Shown one piece after another: positions 57,956 to 64,000 of a stretch of 64,000 bases of DNA. This DNA is from Eopsaltria australis. Its lineage: Eukaryota; Chordata; Aves; Passeriformes; Petroicidae. Where the stretch lies: positions 248,001 through 312,000 of the forward strand of contig JAVTVJ010000657.1 of assembly GCA_034509425.1 (NCBI GenBank), in the 5' to 3' direction. How positions within the stretch are numbered: the first letter of the stretch is position 1; every line of letters begins with the position of its first letter. The notes below the pieces were generated by a model, which had not been told where the DNA came from, searched no databases, and saw only the letters and a list, made by a program, of their open reading frames with translations. The position numbers and the translations under genes were made by a program.

Positions 57956-59554
57956 TGTCCTGGGTTAGTCAGGAGGGGTCAAAATCTAGGAAGTGACCTG
58001 TGCTGCAGGAAGGGATATAATTTCTTTCCTGGGAGAGAGAGCCAGTAGCTAGGTAGTTTTAAGGATTGATGTGTAGGTGCACCAATTAAAAAGTTGATCC
58101 GCCTTCGAGAAAAGAACTATATATAAGCAGAGACCCTCTGAGCCTTTTCCTCTTTTGGCCTGCTGCTGTGGAGAGAGGAGCATCTCCTGCTTCTGTCCCT
58201 GGTAAGGCCCCCCACTCCACCTCCTTCCAAAGGAGGGAAGAGGGGGGAAGGGAGGTTTAGGGTGGCCGTGCCGCTGCAGCTGGGAATGGGGGAGGAATCG
58301 GCTGGAATTTTCAGCAGATACAGCTCACCTGGTATATCAGCTGCACGAGACAGGGTCAGATCCCTGCTCTGGGCCAGGCAAGAACCTGGCCGGACTCCAT
58401 CCAGCTTGGGCCAGGCCGTGCCCTGTCACCCCGGGCCCAGATGGCCCCAGCAGGCTGAGCCAGCTTTGCAGAGCCAGGCACAGAGACTCTGAGAGCTTCT
58501 GCCATCCAGCTGGGACCTGTTCAAACAGCCCGGCAGGGAGCACGGGATCGTCACACTGCCGGAGAGAGAGAGAGAGATTAACTCTATCAATGCCTGGACT
58601 AAACTTACAAACTCCCATCCTTCCTTGCAGAGAGAGAGAAACGAGTGAAGACATTTACATAAATGCAGCACAGAGACTTTGCAGTCAGTGAGGAAAGCAG
58701 AACTGATACCTAGAGAGAGGAGCATGAGAAGTGCTTCAAGAGTGAAGCTGAAAACACTTTTAGAGAACCATAGTTGGAGACTGAGCTAATAAATTCCCAG
58801 TTATATAAAGACATAGTCCAAAAGGGGGATATGAAGTTCTAATTGCAGCCAGTGAACTGAAATACCTGGGTAAAGACAAGTAAGTGTTGAAATAAGTACA
58901 GCCTGATGAGAAACTTGAACCAAAAAAGAGGAGAGGCTGTGACCCAGAGCCCTGGTCCTGGGGGGAATGCCGAATAACCTGTGTTGTCAGGAGAACCTGT
59001 GTTGCTCAACACAGAAGAAGAGATTTTTTGTTGCTGCAATTAAACTGTGCATCCTTAAAACAGATACCCTGTGAATGGTTCATAACCCACCATAGTGGCT
59101 GTAAAAAGGCTACTGGTGTGGGACTGATCCACCATTAAGCTGGTCTTTCTTCCAGGCAGCGGCTGGTGGTGAAGCAAAAGACCCATAAAAACTGTATTTT
59201 TCTTACAGAAAATCCATAGTGTAAACAAAAGAAACTTCTCCCCCTAAAGGAACTGAAACAAGAGCTATTTCTAAGATAGTAAACTGACTGAAAGTCAAAG
59301 TGTTGTCTTTTGTGTGTTGTCAAAAAGAAAAAAATAGAAAAGTGGAGAAAGGAGGGGTGATCTAAAGTTTGTCCTGATTTTCCTTGGTTTTTTCCTCCCT
59401 CTCTGTCTTAAGTATATTAATAAAGTTTCTTTATACTTTATAACGTTTGCTTTGCCTACTCCTAATTCTCATCTCACAGCAAACATCAGCTAAATTTGAG
59501 TAAGTGTGCTAGCATTTAACCAGAACCTTGAATAGGTGATCTCAAACCACTACA
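57956..59554 (+). repeat. Long solo LTR with TSD CTAGC
   Basis: A 1599-bp LTR, TGTCCTGGGTTAG to AAACCACTACA, with a perfect 5-bp TSD CTAGC (57951-57955 and 59555-59559). A TATA box TATATATAA is at 58118-58126 and AATAAA at 59419-59424. The predicted transcribed R region is therefore nearly 1.3 kb, unusually long. A fragment of the same LTR start is at 52176-52399. Confidence 0.88.
58118..58207 (+). promoter_or_regulatory. LTR promoter followed by a splice-donor-like site
   Basis: TATATATAA at 58118 is followed about 80 bp later by CTG|GTAAGG (58202). Pyrimidine-rich acceptors lie downstream at TTCCTTGCAG (ends 58630) and TTTTTCTTACAG (ends 59208). Transcripts from this LTR could therefore be spliced; this is inferred from consensus matches only. 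Confidence 0.4.
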
Positions 59555-59559
59555 CTAGC

Positions 59560-62500
59560 TCAAGACAGTGAAGAAACCAAGGAATACCTTTTCATCAACT
59601 GTGTTGGACTGCTTCTGAGATGGTACAAAGTGTACTCAGTACTGTTTATAAAAGCAAAATCTGAACTGTAGCAAACAGAATAAGATTCTTATACCTTCCT
59701 ACAAGTTGCTGACCATTAGAGGCCCTGAAGATGCTTAGTTCATTTTCAAAGCAGACCCAGAAGATTATTTTCTTAATTGAGCAGGTCAAGATATAAAGAA
59801 AGAATGATGACTTACTGATGTCCTGACATGAATCAGAGGCCTCAGAATGTGTAAAGTAAGTATAATATGGAAATAGGAAGTCATGATTAATAGGGACTTC
59901 TAAGAAGTTACATTTTCAGGTATCCCCAGTTCTAGTATCATTTCTTCCTTGCAAATATGAAATTATACCAGAGTTCCCAGTATACCCAGAAACAACTTTT
60001 CAGGATGGTATTATTACAATTGTATGCTTCTATTCCACCAGTACACTTTGAAAAAAAACATATTTTCTACCCTTATTTAACTTTTAGAACTAGCAAGGAC
60101 TGTCTATCCCTTCAGCAGCATCCACCGAAAGGAATGTATTTTTAAGTAAGTTGTGTAGTTTCCAATAGCCTGGCATATTTTTTCAGGAGCAAGCCTATTG
60201 CTGATGTAGATGATTAGTTTATATTGTTGCACTGTCCCTAGAAAATGTGGAAGGGACACTGTGTTCAGAGGTGTCCTATTCCCCAAAATGAGAAAAAACT
60301 GTAACAAAGTCTGTATCTGCCACATTTTTTTCTCTCAAAGTAACTATGCTTCTGTAGAAGAACCACTTACCTACACTCTTTACATCCCTGCTACCCAAAT
60401 GCAAATATGACCGCAGACACTGATTTTACACATCAGACATAGTCATACTCCTTTGAGCAAGTGCACTGTAAGCCAGTATTTTCCCATTTTTCAGTATTTT
60501 TCATTGAGGGCTGGTATGCATCTGCAAAAAAAAACTAGATTAATCTTTCAATTCAAAGAGTGATGAATTTACTGCAATTTTCGAAAGGGATCTTTCATAG
60601 AGTTCCAATGTCATAGTCATCTTTCACCTGCCTTCCCTTTCCATAGCTTTCTGAAACCAAAAACCAGACAGTGACCAGGCTGCTTTCCTTGGTTCTTAAG
60701 ACAGTTTACGTAAGATGTCATGAACCACACTTCACTAGCATATTTCTTTAATCTACTAGCTGATACACAGCCCACCAACTCCGTGCGAAGAGGTAAGGCT
60801 TCATTATTCTCCCTCTGTCATGCTCAGTGTCTCCACAGAAAAGCAGCACTGAGATTGGTTAACACATAAAAGAGATTAGGCTGGATGATTGCTTTCAGTA
60901 AATCACAACAGTTCACTTACTGAGGTTTACTGATGACTCATGTTTGGAAAGACAAGGAAAAAATTTTTTTCTGGCTACTATATGCCAGCCTCTCCTAGAA
61001 ATATTACTTTATAATATATGAAATTCAACATCAAAGCAAAATAAACACAAATAATTCCAGTAAAATTCCCCAAACACCAAGATTTCAGACATAAACCTGA
61101 CAAGGAATCCAGGCTGATTATCAGAACTATAGTTCAGTGAAGCTTAATTCAATAGATTGCTCATTAGTAAAGCAACAATAACCATTGACACTACTTGTAA
61201 AGCCCTGAACTGCATACCCTTTTTTCTCTTTAGCAAGCAGTAAGTTCCATGCGTTATCAAACCAGCTATTTTGGAGCATCTATTAATTAGAAGCAGAAAT
61301 AAGAGCACCATTTGCCTTATTAGAAGCTATGCCTGTAATTTTCAAAAAGCTGGGCCTAGAGTTGGTTCTAAAGATCTTCTCTAGACTGTTTGGGTTTATT
61401 GGGAAAAAAGCCCCAAGCACAGCCAAACTCTAAAATCATTTAGAATGCAGTATGGGTTCTTTGAACACATTTGCTTATTATTTACTCTGCCGTATTTCTG
61501 AAGCAGCAGCAATGTTAATGAAAACATAAAACCTATGCAAATGAAAAGTAGTGGAAATGCAATGAAACCACTCATAATTAAACTTACTTAATATTTATAT
61601 AGCATTTCACAGTTGAAGATCATAAAAAATTGTAGTTGAATCAATTTGAGGTTAATGGTACTTTCTCTTACACATCAGAACAAAGGAAAAAAAAACAAAA
61701 ACAAAGTCCTCTGTCATATCACAAAAGGCAATGAAGATTATAGCTCCAGACTATAGAGTCTGGAGCTATTTGTCACCCTGCTCAGTGTGTGCACATATCA
61801 GTATGTCATGGCCTAAGTTACAAACAAGCGTGGCATCTTTCGCTGTAAATCAGATATACAATTCAGACTATATAGGCATAGCCAGGAAAGCCATCCAGCA
61901 GCACTAGAATCTGTCCAAGGGTCACAATTTTGCCTTGTAGCTAAGTAGGAAGGCAGTATCATAATATGTATTAGCTCAGCTAACTATTTTCAAACTTGTT
62001 CACATCTACCTGTTTGCTTGACAGTCATTTACTTGCAATACAGTATATATACTCTATAAACACCCACATTTGAAATCCTAATTTCTACACATTTCAGCAG
62101 CATTTTATGTCAACCTTTTAATGAAGGGGTATCATGTTTGTTTATGTTATATTCTTCTCTGTGTTATCCTCAGACTTCTCCCCTCAAGCAGGAACATGTT
62201 GCATCTACTGTCTACTTGTTGTCTACTACTCAACACGTTATTTTTTCTGAACTCCAGAAATTCATCAGGGTTTCATAAGAAATTTCTCCTGAATTTTTTA
62301 GCATTACTTTCCTTTCTTCTCATTAACACAGAAACTTCTCACTCTGGACCCACCTTTGAAATGTCTCTGTCTTGAACCAATTGCACACGTGAGTCTAGTT
62401 TACTGAGTTACCTAATCTCTCTGGAAATTATTTTTTAAAATTTTATTTTATGCATTTGAAGTGCTGAAGATTGTATTTTGCCTTTCTAATTGTCTACTTG

Positions 62501-62924
62501 TTTGCATTTGCTTTACGTGTCTTTCTAATTTTTTTTCTTGTATATGGGAGGATTTGTTTCATTATCATGATGAAAAAAACCCCAAAAAACCCCAAACTCT
62601 GAATCATCAAACAAATGATTTGGATCTGGATTTTTAAAGCTGATTCATAGTGTGTATTTTCTTAACATCCTTCTGTTCAACTTAGAACATTTATAATGTA
62701 ACTTGCATTAGTAGAAGGTCAATTAACTCTTTCTGGACAAATCGGCCTATATAAGAAAGCTGAAGTTACATATCCAAAGTGGAGATACTCATAGTTCTGT
62801 CTTTTATTCTGACATCTGGTGATACATTAAAACAGGCAGATTGTTTTTTCTTTCAGAAATAGCATAGTAAACCATTCACAGTATAAATTCTGTAAAAAGT
62901 AATGCTAATTTTTTATGTTACAAT
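59560..62924. other. Gene-free AT-rich sequence
   Basis: Nothing recognised apart from a perfect hairpin at 61740-61769, listed separately. Confidence 0.5.
61740..61769. repeat. Perfect 13-bp-arm hairpin
   Basis: ATAGCTCCAGACT, the loop ATAG, and the exact reverse complement. It is an isolated inverted repeat in AT-rich unique DNA. It is too short to be a microRNA precursor on its own. Confidence 0.9.
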
Positions 62925-64000
62925 GGGAAGTCCCCACTGACTGGAGGTTACCTAGTGTGATGCCTATCTGCAAGAAGGGTCAGAAGGATGATCCAGGGTG
63001 CTGCATGCCTGTCAGCCTGACCTTGGTTCCAGGGAAGGTTATAGACCAGCTCATCTAGAATGCCATCACATGATATGTACAGGATAACCAAGATATCGAG
63101 CCTGGACAGCAGGGGCTTGTAAGAGGCAGGTCCTGCTTGACCAATCTGATTTTCTTCTATAACAAGATAACCTGCTTATAGATGAGGGAAAGGTTGTGGA
63201 TGTTGCCTATCTAGACTTCAGTAAAGCCTTTCACAGTGTTTTCCTACAGTATTCTCCTGGAGAAACTGGCTGCTCATGGATTTCATAGGTACACTGTTCA
63301 CTGGGAAAAAAACTGGATGGGTCACAGGGTCCAGAGGATGGTGGTGAATGGAGTTACATCCAGCTGGCAGCCAGTCACAAGTGGTGTTTCCCAGGGTTCA
63401 GTGTTGGGGTCAGGCCTGTTGAGTAGTTTTATTGATGATCTGGATGAGGGAATCAAGTGCAACTTCACTTACTTTGCAGACAACACCAAGTTGGGCAGAA
63501 GTTTGAGGGTAGGAAGGCTCTACAGAGGGATCTGGACAGGCTGGATCCATATACCAAGGCCAATTGTATGAGGGTCAACAAGATAGGTGCCCGGCATTTG
63601 GGTCACAACAACCCCATCCAGTGCTAGAGGCTGGGGGCAGAGTGGCTGGAAAGCTGCCTAGCAGAAAAGGACCTGGGGGTGTTGGTTGGCAGCTGGCTGA
63701 ACATGAGCCAGCAGTACCCATGTATCCAAGAAGACCAATGGCATTCTGGTCTGTATCAGAAATAGTGTGGCCAGCCGGACTAGACAAGTTCGACCCCCTG
63801 TACTCAGCACTGGTTGCACCAAGCTGCACCACAAATCTTGTGCTCAGTTTTCGGCCCTTCCCTTCAAGAAAGACACTGAGGTAATGGAGTGTGTCAACAA
63901 AACTGATGAAGTATCCAAAGCACAGGTGTTATGAGGAGCAGTTAAGGGAGCTGGGGTTGTTTATCCAGGAAAAGAAGGAGCCTCAGGGGGACCTTATCAA
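62925..64000 (+). mobile_element. CR1 LINE, reverse-transcriptase part, cut by the window edge
   Basis: The plus strand encodes broken pieces of CR1 ORF2: AYLDFSKAF near 63207-63233 and a downstream block with IDDLDEGI and FADNTKLG near 63431-63500. The later DNA resembles the region before the CR1 3' end. The catalytic FADD-type box reads Phe-Ala-Asp-Asn (Asn at 63482-63484), and several frameshifts and stops are present. The copy is inactive; it is 5'-truncated and continues beyond 64000. Confidence 0.9.

Noticed and set aside
61740..61769. microRNA precursor
   Set aside because: The arms are only 13 bp with a 4-base loop, too short for a precursor, and the flanks do not extend the stem.
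1..64000. Host protein-coding gene, tRNA gene, rRNA or CRISPR array
   Set aside because: No exon series, cloverleaf with internal promoter boxes, rRNA motif or spaced-repeat array was found. The tRNA-like sequences are primer-binding sites only.

Overview
The window is most likely intergenic or intronic DNA from a bird, probably a songbird (Passeriformes). This is inferred from repeats recognised by eye: several CR1 LINE fragments, including avian-type CR1 3' ends (imperfect TTCTATGATTC motifs), and avian ERVL- and ERVK-type long terminal repeats (LTRs). The unique sequence between repeats is AT-rich. No host protein-coding gene, tRNA, rRNA or CRISPR array could be supported. The recognisable coding sequence is retroviral (endogenous retroviruses, ERVs) or CR1.

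Layout. 1-1126 is the 5' end of a minus-strand ERV that runs off the left edge (LTR, primer-binding site, start of a reading frame). 1248-1608 is a short, internally deleted solo LTR of the same family in the opposite orientation. 4492-5124 is a solo ERVK-like LTR and 5400-5935 a solo ERVL LTR. 9779-12545 holds LTRs inserted into LTRs, three deep. 14247-15460 and 26658-27589 are further solo LTRs with 5-bp target-site duplications (TSDs). 16081-17761 is a broken ERVK-like 5' end (LTR, primer site, matrix remnant). 20265-20721 and 40028-40486 are two copies of one solo element with long terminal inverted repeats and conserved hairpins.

28570-34697 is a nearly complete, env-less ERVL provirus with a 5-bp TSD (AGCAG) and LTRs differing by about five substitutions and one indel. 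Its gag, protease, reverse transcriptase, RNase H and integrase lie in a single reading frame. That frame is interrupted by an amber codon at the gag-pol junction, also present in a diverged second copy, and by three other stops that the second copy lacks.

42175-54032 is an old minus-strand ERVL that later received three insertions: a plus-strand solo LTR (52592-53676), an LTR fragment (about 52176-52399), and a young ERVK-like provirus (44804-49501; TSD CACACT, LTRs with about four differences). The ERVK-like provirus has an alpharetrovirus-like env with one in-frame stop, and a large deletion that joins capsid to the integrase C-terminus.

57956-59554 is a 1.6-kb solo LTR. 62925-64000 is a CR1 reverse-transcriptase fragment running off the right edge. 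The remaining stretches are AT-rich sequence in which no gene was seen. The most interesting points are the conserved amber codon with adjacent structure at the ERVL gag-pol junction, the membrane-protein-like N-terminus of the ERVL gag frame, the mosaic deleted ERVK provirus, and the hairpin-bearing LTR pair.
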